64,000 bases of DNA from an uncultured Pseudoxanthomonas sp. (GTDB taxonomy: Bacteria; Pseudomonadota; Gammaproteobacteria; Xanthomonadales; Xanthomonadaceae), in assembly GCA_946479745.1 (NCBI GenBank), contig CAMLGZ010000012.1, forward strand, positions 22,401-86,400. The letters are read 5' to 3'. How positions within the stretch are numbered: position 1 is the first letter of the stretch; each line of letters starts with the position of its first letter. Shown here piece by piece: positions 27,836 through 35,217 of this stretch. The notes under the pieces are model-generated. The model had not been told where the DNA came from, did not search any database, and worked only from the letters and a program-made list of their open reading frames with translations. A program made the translations under genes and the position numbers.

Positions 27836-28783
27836 ATGGGGAAGTTCGCGCGATACGCGCTGTTCGGGTTCATGCTGCTGGCGCTCGCGGCCTGCAGCGG
27901 TGGTGCGGACGACTCCGCCGCGAGCAAAACCGGGCCCGCTCCCGATCCGAATTTCCTCGCCGACAACGCCGTCTGGCGCAATGAGCGCAAGCAGGATCTG
28001 CTGAGGCCCGATGGCTGGACCAGTCTGGTGGGTTTGCACTGGCTGGAGCTCAAGGCCCATTACCTTGGCAGCAGTACCGGCAGCGGAATCCGTCTGGCGG
28101 TAGGTCCGCCCAAGCTGGGCATGGTGGAACAGCGCGACGGACACATTTATCTCACGCCGGAGAGCGGCGTTGCTCTGACCCTGGATGGCGAACCCTTGAA
28201 AGGCAGGGTCGAGCTGAAGACCGATCATGACGAGACGCCCAGCCTGGTCGGTTTCGACGAGGGCAAAGGGTTGTTGAGCGTGATCAAGCGCGGCCAGCGT
28301 TTCGGTCTGCGCATCAAGTACGCCGATGCGCCCACACGCCTGCAGTTCGCCGGGCTCGATTACTGGCCTGCCGACCCGGATTGGAAAATCGTCGGCAAGT
28401 TCGTTCCGCATCCGCCCGGCAAGACCATGCCCATCGTCGACATCATCGGCACTTCCACCGATGCGCCGAACCCGGGAGCGGTGGAATTCGTGCGCGAGGG
28501 AAAGACCTACCGCATCGAAGCGATAGGCGAACCGGGCAACGAACTTTTCCTGGTATTCGCCGATCGCACCAGCGGCCATGGCAGCTATCCGGCCGGCCGC
28601 TTCATCGACACGCCGGGGCCGGATGCCCAGGGCAAGGTGGTACTGGACTTCAATCGCGCTTACAGCCCGCCTTGCGCCTTCACGACCTTCGCGACCTGTC
28701 CGTTGCCGCCGCCTGAAAACCGTCTGGACCTGGCTATCACCGCCGGCGAAAAGACCTATGCCTTCCATCCCGCAACTTTGTGA
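27836..28783 (+). CDS. DUF1684 lipoprotein
   Basis: A 315-residue predicted lipoprotein (lipobox LALAAC, Cys20), followed by a DUF1684 domain recognisable from WRNERKQDLLRPDGWTSLVG near the start and the C-terminal DFNRAYSPPCAFTTFATCPL, PPPENRL. DUF1684 proteins are beta-rich and of unknown function, frequent in Xanthomonadaceae and Actinobacteria. It starts one base after the mutL stop and overlaps the beginning of the next reading frame, so it is part of the same message. No catalytic residue can be proposed with confidence. Confidence 0.85.
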   Translation: MGKFARYALFGFMLLALAACSGGADDSAASKTGPAPDPNFLADNAVWRNERKQDLLRPDGWTSLVGLHWLELKAHYLGSSTGSGIRLAVGPPKLGMVEQRDGHIYLTPESGVALTLDGEPLKGRVELKTDHDETPSLVGFDEGKGLLSVIKRGQRFGLRIKYADAPTRLQFAGLDYWPADPDWKIVGKFVPHPPGKTMPIVDIIGTSTDAPNPGAVEFVREGKTYRIEAIGEPGNELFLVFADRTSGHGSYPAGRFIDTPGPDAQGKVVLDFNRAYSPPCAFTTFATCPLPPPENRLDLAITAGEKTYAFHPATL

Positions 28784-28794
28784 GCAGGGCCCAC

Positions 28795-29775
28795 ATGCGT
28801 CTACTTCTCTCTCGCCGCTTCAAGCCGATGCTGCTGGCCGCGCTGGCCACTCTCGCTTTCGGCGTCAATGCGGATGCGGCCAAATCGCCGGTCGCCGTGG
28901 CCGCTGTCCCGCCGCCGGTTCCGCTGATGTGGAAGGTGTCCGACGCCGACAACTCGGTGTACCTGCTGGGTTCGTTCCATCTGCTCAAGCCCAATGATTA
29001 CCCGCTCTCCAAAGACGTTGATGCGGCTTTCGCCGACGCCGAATCGTTGGTGTTCGAGATGGCGCCGGAAGAGATGTCCTCTCCCGCGCTGGGAGTACAG
29101 ATGGGGCAGGCGGCGTTGCGCGTCGATGGCACGCAGCTCGATAGCGAACTTCCCGCCACCACCGTCGCTTTGCTGGGCGCATGGCTGAGCGCCAATGGTC
29201 CGGAGCTGCAGAAGATGGGGCTGACGCCGCAGGTGGTGCAGCTGTTCGAGCCGTGGTTCGTCGGCCTCACCATCAGCATTACCGAGATGACCAAACAAGG
29301 TCTGGATCCGAAACTGGGGCTCGATTCGCACCTGGCCGCATTGGCGACGGAAGCGGGAAAGTCGACTGCCGGTCTTGAAACCGGCGCGCAGCAGATCGCC
29401 TTTCTCGATGGGATGAGCAAGGAAGAACAACTTCAATTCCTCGCCGAGGCGTTGTCCGAATCCAGGGACGCAAAGGAAGAAACCGCCAAGCTGCACGCTG
29501 CATGGCGCGCGGGCAAGGCCGATGTGCTGTGGCAGGACATGGCCACGCAGATGAAGAAGGAATATCCGAATCTGTACAAGCGGATCAATGTAGAACGCAA
29601 TGACACGTGGGTGCCAAAAATAGAGAAACGCCTTACCGGCTCGGATAAGGACGACACCCTGGTAGTGGTGGGCGCCTTGCATTTGCTGGGACCGGATGGC
29701 GTGGTGGAGAAGTTGCGTGCCAAGGGCTACCGTGTGGAGCGTATCTGCTCTGCCTGCAAGCCGACCAGGAAGTAG
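28795..29775 (+). CDS. TraB/GumN-family protein, secreted
   Basis: A 326-residue protein with an N-terminal signal peptide (RRFKPMLLAALATLAFGVNA, cleavage near residue 27) and a TraB/GumN domain. The family's paired motifs are present: YLLGSFHLLKPND near the N-terminus and VVVGALHLLGPDGVVEKL near the C-terminus, whose His and Gly residues resemble the metal site of TIKI proteases. It ends in a Cys pair (ICSACK). GumN is at the end of the xanthan locus but is not required for xanthan. ATG 28795 is preferred over a GTG at 28780 that overlaps the preceding stop. Confidence 0.87.
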   Translation: MRLLLSRRFKPMLLAALATLAFGVNADAAKSPVAVAAVPPPVPLMWKVSDADNSVYLLGSFHLLKPNDYPLSKDVDAAFADAESLVFEMAPEEMSSPALGVQMGQAALRVDGTQLDSELPATTVALLGAWLSANGPELQKMGLTPQVVQLFEPWFVGLTISITEMTKQGLDPKLGLDSHLAALATEAGKSTAGLETGAQQIAFLDGMSKEEQLQFLAEALSESRDAKEETAKLHAAWRAGKADVLWQDMATQMKKEYPNLYKRINVERNDTWVPKIEKRLTGSDKDDTLVVVGALHLLGPDGVVEKLRAKGYRVERICSACKPTRK

Positions 29776-29811
29776 CGGTCCACACAACAACGGCTGATCA
29801 AGCGAACCGAA

Positions 29812-31383
29812 ATGACAGAACCAGTCCAGCTGTACGCTCAATCCATAGAAGCGTTGAATCGGGGCGACTGGGCGCGGGCACGAAGTCTGACGACGGTGCT
29901 CCTGACGAAGACGCCACAGCATGCCGGGGTACATTTCGTGGCGGGGGTGGCTTCGCTGCAATTGCAGCAGCTGCAGCCCGCCATAGACCATTTGAGACGA
30001 GCCGTCGCGATCAACCCTGGGCGCGCCGACTACAACACCCAGTTGGCGCGCGCGCTGGCAACAGGTCGTTCCCTGCGGGAAGCCGTGGAAGCGGCGGACC
30101 GCGCGATGAGTCTGTCGCCCAGCGATGCCATGACTCTGGATACGTTGGGCGTGGTTTATACACAGGCCAACGCGCACACCAAGGCGATCGAAGTATTCCG
30201 GCGCGCAGCTGAACTGATGCCCGGACGTGCCAGCTACCGTTTCAATCTGGCCACCTCGCTCACGTTTTCGGGTGACCTGAAGGCAGCCGAGCGCGAGTAC
30301 GAAGCGTGTATCGGTATCGATCCGCGCTATTGGAAGGCGCATCTGGCTCTCTCGCAATTGTCGAAACAGAGCGAATCCGGCAATCACCTCAAGCGACTGG
30401 AATCGTTGCTGCTGCAGACCGACAACGATATGGACGGATTGATGTACCTCAACTTGGCGTTGGCCAAAGAGTATGAGGACCTGCAGCAGTACGCCCGTTC
30501 ATTCGAGCATCTTTCCAAAGGGAAGGCATCAAAACGAAAATCGCGCGGCTACTCCAGTGCGCGCGACGAGGAATTGTTCAACGCTCTGGAAAATGCTTTT
30601 CCCATTCCGGAAGCGATGGCGTCGGGTTGCCCGAGCTACGAACCCATTTTCGTGATCGGCATGCCGCGCAGCGGAACGACGCTGGTGGAGCGAATCATTT
30701 CCAGCCATACATCGGTGCATTCCGGCGGAGAGCTGCAGAACTTCGGCGTCTGTCTGAAACGCGCGTCGGGCAGCCGCACGGCCGGCATATTCGACCTGGA
30801 CACGATAAGCCGCTGCAGGCAACTGGACTGGGACAAACTTGGCGCCGACTACATCGCCAGCACCCGGCCGGGTACCGGCCACACGCCGCATTTCATCGAC
30901 AAATTGCCGCACAACTTCCTCTTCGCCGGCTACATTGCCCGTGCGTTGCCGAACGCCAGGATTATCAATCTGCGGCGCAATCCGATCGATACGTGCCTGA
31001 GCAATTTCAGGCAGTTGTTCGCATTGACCTCGCCTTTCTACGATTACTCTTTCGACTTGCTCGACACGGGGCGGTATTACCTGATGTACGACCGCCTGAT
31101 GAAGCACTGGCAGGAGGTCCTTCCCGGCCGCATTCTGGATATTCGCTACGAAGACATCGTGGAATCGCAGGAAGAGGCAAGCCGCAATCTGATCGAATTC
31201 TGCGGCCTGCCTTGGGAAGACGCCTGTCTGCAGTTCGAGCGCAACCAGTCGCCAGTCGCCACTGCCAGCGCGGTGCAGGTGCGCGAGCCGATCTATCGCA
31301 CCTCCATGGAACGATGGAGGCGATATGAAGGGCAATTGGGTGAACTGATCGAACTGTTGGGAGATGCCGCAACGCCGGGATGA
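29812..31383 (+). CDS. TPR-repeat sulfotransferase
   Basis: A 523-residue cytoplasmic protein with about five N-terminal tetratricopeptide repeats (residues 5-230) and a C-terminal sulfotransferase domain. The 5-prime phosphosulfate loop is VIGMPRSGTTLVERIISS (about 280-297). The 3-prime phosphate-binding region contains RRNPIDTCLSNF. A conserved catalytic His could be in DKLPHNFLF. Such TPR-sulfotransferases are common in Xanthomonadaceae; acceptors are not known. It stands alone after the GumN-like gene, with rnfB convergent 10 bases after its stop. Confidence 0.86.
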   Translation: MTEPVQLYAQSIEALNRGDWARARSLTTVLLTKTPQHAGVHFVAGVASLQLQQLQPAIDHLRRAVAINPGRADYNTQLARALATGRSLREAVEAADRAMSLSPSDAMTLDTLGVVYTQANAHTKAIEVFRRAAELMPGRASYRFNLATSLTFSGDLKAAEREYEACIGIDPRYWKAHLALSQLSKQSESGNHLKRLESLLLQTDNDMDGLMYLNLALAKEYEDLQQYARSFEHLSKGKASKRKSRGYSSARDEELFNALENAFPIPEAMASGCPSYEPIFVIGMPRSGTTLVERIISSHTSVHSGGELQNFGVCLKRASGSRTAGIFDLDTISRCRQLDWDKLGADYIASTRPGTGHTPHFIDKLPHNFLFAGYIARALPNARIINLRRNPIDTCLSNFRQLFALTSPFYDYSFDLLDTGRYYLMYDRLMKHWQEVLPGRILDIRYEDIVESQEEASRNLIEFCGLPWEDACLQFERNQSPVATASAVQVREPIYRTSMERWRRYEGQLGELIELLGDAATPG

Positions 31384-31393
31384 GCGGTTGCGG

Positions 31394-31795
31394 TCAAACC
31401 ATCTCGATGCAATCCACGGGGCATGCCGGTAAGCAGAGTTCGCAACCGGTGCATAGGGATTCGATCACCACGTGCATGTGCTTGGCTCCGCCGATGATGG
31501 CATCCACCGGGCAGGCCTGGATGCATTTGGTGCAGCCGATGCAATCGGCTTCGACGATCAGCGCAACGGAAGGAGGTTTGTGCGATCCGCGCGCCCGGTC
31601 ATAGGGCTGCGCCTCCGTCGATAGAACATGCGCGAGCGCCCGTGCGCCCGCATCGCCGCCGGGCGGGCAACGGTCCACGCCCGCTTCCTGCAAGGCCATG
31701 GCTTCGGCATAGGGACGGCAACCGTCGAAGCCGCATTGCCCGCATTGCGTCTGCGGCAGAATGCGGTCGAGACGATCAGCAAGGGCAAGGTCCAC
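31394..31795 (-). CDS. rnfB: RnfB-like electron-transport ferredoxin lacking the membrane anchor
   Basis: A 133-residue iron-sulfur protein. The N-terminal four-Cys domain (Cys18, 21, 26, 43; [17 protein letters not shown]) is diagnostic of RnfB. Two ferredoxin motifs follow: Cys85/88/91/95 and Cys115/118/121/125. The hydrophobic N-terminal helix of about 25 residues present in E. coli RnfB is missing. No other rnf genes are in the window. The start is GTG (31793-31795), 22 bases after the metG stop on the same strand. It may be a soluble electron carrier rather than part of a full Rnf pump. Confidence 0.85.
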   Translation of the reverse strand: MDLALADRLDRILPQTQCGQCGFDGCRPYAEAMALQEAGVDRCPPGGDAGARALAHVLSTEAQPYDRARGSHKPPSVALIVEADCIGCTKCIQACPVDAIIGGAKHMHVVIESLCTGCELCLPACPVDCIEMV

Positions 31796-31817
31796 GACGT
31801 TGGCACCTGTATCGGGA

Positions 31818-33923
31818 TCAGCGAACCGGCATCCCGGGTTCGGCAGTATCGTCTGCGTCCAGCAGCGCCAAAGCGCCGCCGTCGAAGCCTGCCGACAGGA
31901 TCATGCCTTCGCTGGTGCCGAAGCGCATCTTGCGCGGCGCCAGGTTGGCGATGAACACGACTTTGCGGCCAACCAGTTTTTCCGGCTCGCCGTAGCTGGC
32001 GCGGATGCCCGAGAAGATCTGCCGCTGGCCGAGATCGCCGGCATCCAATTGGAAGCGCAGCAGCTTGTCCGAACCTTCGACGAGCTCGCAGGCAAGCACC
32101 TTGCCGATGCGCAGATCCAGCTTGGAGAAGTCGTCGATGGAGATGGCATTGTTTTCGTTGCCCGCCGTAGGAGCGACATGAGTCGCGACCGAATCTTTGG
32201 CGGACGCATTCGCGCTCGCGACTGACGTTTTCGCGACTGCCGTCGCTCCTACGGCCGCGGGTGCGGGCGCACCCATCGTGTCCTTCGAGGCCTCGGTCAT
32301 GGCGTCTATCTTCTTTGGATCGATACGGGTGAACAGCGGAACGTAAGGTTTGACCGCATGCGCCAGCAGCGGCGCATCCAGATCCTGCCACGCGTATATC
32401 GGAGCGGCGAGGAATTCCTCCGCCTGGACCGAAGTCTGCGGCAGGATCGGCTTCAATGCGGCGACCAGCACGCGGAACAGGTTCAGGCCCTGCGTGCACA
32501 CCGCTTGCAGTTCCGCATCGGCGCCGTCCTGCTTGGCGATGACCCAGGGTTTCTTGTCGTCGATATAGCGGTTGGCTTCATCGGCCAGCGCCATGGTCTG
32601 GCGGATCGCGCCTGCGGGATCGTTGCGTTCGTAGGCCTCGCGGATAGGCGCCAGCGCGGCCACGAAGCGCGCGTACATCGCCGCGTCGGGCAAAGTCCCC
32701 GCCAGTCGGCCGCCGAAGCGCTTCTCGATGAAACCCGCGCAGCGGCTGGCCAGGTTGACGAACTTGCCGACCAGATCGGCATTCACGCGCGCGATGAAGT
32801 CGCCCAGGTTCAGATCAAGGTCGTCCACGCCACCCGAGGACTTGGCAGCGTAGTAGTAGCGCAATGCTTCGGGCTCCAGATCTGCGTCCAGATAAGTCCT
32901 GGCCATTACGAAAGTTCCGCGCGACTTGGACATCTTGGCGCCGTCCACAGTCAGATAGCCGTTGACGTGCAGCCGCGTCGGCGCGCGGAAGCCCACGCCC
33001 TTCAGCACCGCCGGCCAGAACAGGCCGTGGAAGTTGACGATGTCCTTGCCGATGAAATGGTGCAGTTCGGTTTCGGTGCCGGCGATCAGATGCGATTCGA
33101 AATCGATGCCGTTGCGCGCGCATAGATTGCGGAAACTGCTCAGGTAACCGATCGGCGCATCCAGCCAGACGTAGAAATACTTGCCGGGTGCGCCCGGAAT
33201 TTCGAAACCGAAATACGGTGCGTCGCGCGAGATGTCCCAGGCGCGCAATCCGCCCTCGGCATCCAGCCATTCCACCAGCTTCGCCTTGACGCCGGGCAGG
33301 GCGACATCGCCGGCCATCCACTCGCGCAGGAACGCTTGGAAGCGGCCGACTTCGAAAAAATAGTGATCCGAATCTCGCAGCTCCGGGGTCGCGCCGGAGA
33401 GGACCGATTTCGGTTCCTTCAGGTCGGTTGGTGCATAGGTGGCGCCGCAGTTCTCGCAGTTGTCGCCGTACTGGTCGGGCGTGCCGCAGTTGGGGCAGAT
33501 GCCTTTGATGTAGCGGTCCGGCAGGAACATGCCTTTTTCAGGATCGAAGAACTGGGCCACGCTGCGGCGCGCGATGTGGCCGCCGGCTTCCAGCCGCCCA
33601 TAGAACGTCTCGGTGAGCTCGCGGTTGGCGGCTGAGTGGGTCGAATCGTAATGGTCGAAAGCCACGCCGAATGCCGCGAAATCGCGCTCGTGCGAGGCCT
33701 GCATGCCGGCGATGAAGGTTTCCGGGGTTACTCCGGCCTTTTCAGCGGCCAGCATGATCGGCGTGCCGTGGGTGTCGTCCGCGCACACGAACCAGGTGGT
33801 GTCGCCGCGCAGGCGCCGGGCACGCACCCAGATATCGGCCTGGATATAGCCGACCAGGTGGCCCAGGTGCAGAGGGCCGTTGGCATAGGGCAGGGCGGTG
33901 GTGACGAGAGCGGTGCGGGTCAT
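31818..33923 (-). CDS. metG: Methionyl-tRNA synthetase with C-terminal tRNA-binding domain
   Basis: A 701-residue class I synthetase. The HIGH box is LHLGHLVGY and the KMSKS box is [11 protein letters not shown]. The zinc knuckle [17 protein letters not shown] lies between them. The anticodon-binding domain runs to about residue 550. The C-terminal EMAP/Trbp111-like OB-fold begins near [18 protein letters not shown] (about 594) and promotes dimerisation. The linker at about residues 557-587 (rich in Ala, Val, Thr, Ser) is encoded by an inverted-repeat element (32164-32255). rnfB follows downstream. Confidence 0.96.
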   Translation of the reverse strand: MTRTALVTTALPYANGPLHLGHLVGYIQADIWVRARRLRGDTTWFVCADDTHGTPIMLAAEKAGVTPETFIAGMQASHERDFAAFGVAFDHYDSTHSAANRELTETFYGRLEAGGHIARRSVAQFFDPEKGMFLPDRYIKGICPNCGTPDQYGDNCENCGATYAPTDLKEPKSVLSGATPELRDSDHYFFEVGRFQAFLREWMAGDVALPGVKAKLVEWLDAEGGLRAWDISRDAPYFGFEIPGAPGKYFYVWLDAPIGYLSSFRNLCARNGIDFESHLIAGTETELHHFIGKDIVNFHGLFWPAVLKGVGFRAPTRLHVNGYLTVDGAKMSKSRGTFVMARTYLDADLEPEALRYYYAAKSSGGVDDLDLNLGDFIARVNADLVGKFVNLASRCAGFIEKRFGGRLAGTLPDAAMYARFVAALAPIREAYERNDPAGAIRQTMALADEANRYIDDKKPWVIAKQDGADAELQAVCTQGLNLFRVLVAALKPILPQTSVQAEEFLAAPIYAWQDLDAPLLAHAVKPYVPLFTRIDPKKIDAMTEASKDTMGAPAPAAVGATAVAKTSVASANASAKDSVATHVAPTAGNENNAISIDDFSKLDLRIGKVLACELVEGSDKLLRFQLDAGDLGQRQIFSGIRASYGEPEKLVGRKVVFIANLAPRKMRFGTSEGMILSAGFDGGALALLDADDTAEPGMPVR
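32164..32255. repeat. REP-like inverted repeat inside metG, translated in frame
   Basis: Perfect 14-base arms GCCGTAGGAGCGAC (32164-32177) and GTCGCTCCTACGGC (32242-32255) enclose a second eight-base pair AGTCGCGA/TCGCGACT (32181-32188, 32231-32238). The GTAGGAGCG core is shared with the intergenic repeats at 45982 and 63382. It encodes the Ala/Val/Ser-rich linker of MetRS. Confidence 0.85.
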
Positions 33924-34041
33924 GGGGTGAGGCGTGCGTAGGGCAGGCGATTATTGCATGCGCTGCAAACCGGCCTGCCCGAAAAGGTGCGGCCTGGCGG
34001 ACGGCGGGAGGAACAGGCCGCCTGCCTGTATCGGCGATCGT

Positions 34042-34479
34042 CTATTCGCGGATCCAGGTCTGCGCCCGACAGATGAAGGCGATACAGCCGGACATGTCCA
34101 GTTTCTTGCCGCCCGGGTGCAGTTCGATCTTCGATTTGTAGGTCTTGCCCTTGGCCGGATCCAGCACCGTACCGCCGGCCCAGTGGGTCGCGTCCTCGGC
34201 CTTGAGGTTCCACAGGATCACCATTCCCCTGATCGGCTTGTTCTTGTTGACGCCAGAACACTTGTCGCAAACCGGATTCGGGCCCGTGTCAGATCGCAGA
34301 ACCTCCACGACCTTGCCGGCCAGAGTGCCATTGGCAGCCTTGTAGATATCGACGATCGACTTCGGCTTTCCGGTCTCATCATCGATGGTTTTCCAGCGGC
34401 CAATGGGGCTGCTCTGGGCGAAGCTTGCCAAGGGAAGCGCCAGGAGCAATAAGAAGATGGACAGGCAGCGGAGAGGCAT
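34042..34479 (-). CDS. DUF2147 secreted protein (copy A)
   Basis: A 145-residue protein with a signal peptide (cleavage near SFAQ, residue 21) and a DUF2147 domain: GRWKTIDDETGKPKSIVDIY at the front and GCIAFICRAQTWIRE at the end. Two conserved Cys pairs (CDKC and GC..FIC) could form disulfides or bind a metal. DUF2147 proteins are small lipocalin-like beta barrels of unknown role. The ATG at 34477-34479 is preferred because the signal peptide starts there. It follows a paralogue (copy B) on the same strand with about 100 bases between them. Confidence 0.85.
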   Translation of the reverse strand: MPLRCLSIFLLLLALPLASFAQSSPIGRWKTIDDETGKPKSIVDIYKAANGTLAGKVVEVLRSDTGPNPVCDKCSGVNKNKPIRGMVILWNLKAEDATHWAGGTVLDPAKGKTYKSKIELHPGGKKLDMSGCIAFICRAQTWIRE

Positions 34480-34576
34480 GGCGGATGATTCGGTCAAGGC
34501 ATGGGCCAATGGCTGTGGCTAAGATCGAAAACGACCCGGATCTACCGGGCCGTTCGTCCTTCCAGTCAGGCGGGCG

Positions 34577-35008
34577 TCAATGCTCGCGGGTCCATTCCTG
34601 GTGTTTGCAGATGAAGCCGAGGCAGCCGGAAACCTGCAGTTTGTTCGGCGACAGCAGCTCGCCCTTCGACTTGTAGGTCTTGCCGTTGGCGAGCTTGAGC
34701 ACGGTTCCGCCGCTGTAGCCGGCTCCGTCGCGCTTCAGTCCCCACAGGATCACCATGTCCTTCATCGGCTTGTTCTTGGCTGCGCCGGTGCATGCGCTGC
34801 ACGTGGCGTTCGGCGCGAACAGGGTTTCCACTACCTTGGCCGCGATGGTGCCGCCCTTGGCTTCGTACACATCCACGATCAGACGCGGCTTGCCGGTGTC
34901 TTCATCGTAGGTTTTCCAGCGTCCAACGGCCGGGTCGGCGGCCATGGCCGACATCGACAAGGCCAGCAAGGGCAGTGCCACCAGGGTGGCGATCAGTTTG
35001 TTGCGCAT
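34577..35008 (-). CDS. DUF2147 secreted protein (copy B)
   Basis: A 143-residue paralogue of the neighbouring gene with the same layout. The signal peptide ends at AMAAD (about residue 24), and the domain starts GRWKTYDEDTGKPRLIVDVY. A CSAC pair and a final SGCLGFICKHQEWTRE follow. More than half the aligned positions match copy A, and both share KNKP.. MVILW and GKTYKSK motifs, so this looks like a tandem duplication. Function is unknown; the two likely act in the periplasm. Confidence 0.86.
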   Translation of the reverse strand: MRNKLIATLVALPLLALSMSAMAADPAVGRWKTYDEDTGKPRLIVDVYEAKGGTIAAKVVETLFAPNATCSACTGAAKNKPMKDMVILWGLKRDGAGYSGGTVLKLANGKTYKSKGELLSPNKLQVSGCLGFICKHQEWTREH

Positions 35009-35168
35009 GTTCCCCTCCCAGGGATAGTGGATGTTCGGTCCGGAAATCGTTTCTGGTCATCCCGGTGCGTGGCCTTTATACCGCATCCGCTGGCGTATGG
35101 AGCAATGGCTTTGTTTTGTTCAGGATTGAAGGGAGGGAAGAACACTCATGCGGCTGGCCAGCGGCAAT

Positions 35169-35194
35169 AAAAAAGCCCCGTCTCGCGACGGGGC
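35169..35194 (-). terminator. Intrinsic terminator after TonB-dependent receptor 1
   Basis: GCCCCGTC-TCGC-GACGGGGC (35175-35194) followed, in the minus direction, by six U residues (plus-strand A-run 35169-35174). It starts 23 bases after the receptor stop. Confidence 0.88.
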
Positions 35195-35217
35195 TCCGGG
35201 TGAAGCATCAGCGTGAA

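Noticed and set aside
28801..30387. 528-codon minus frame covering the GumN-like and TPR genes
   Set aside because: It spans two unrelated plus-strand genes with signal peptide, TPR and sulfotransferase motifs, which is impossible to reconcile with a real antisense gene without further support.
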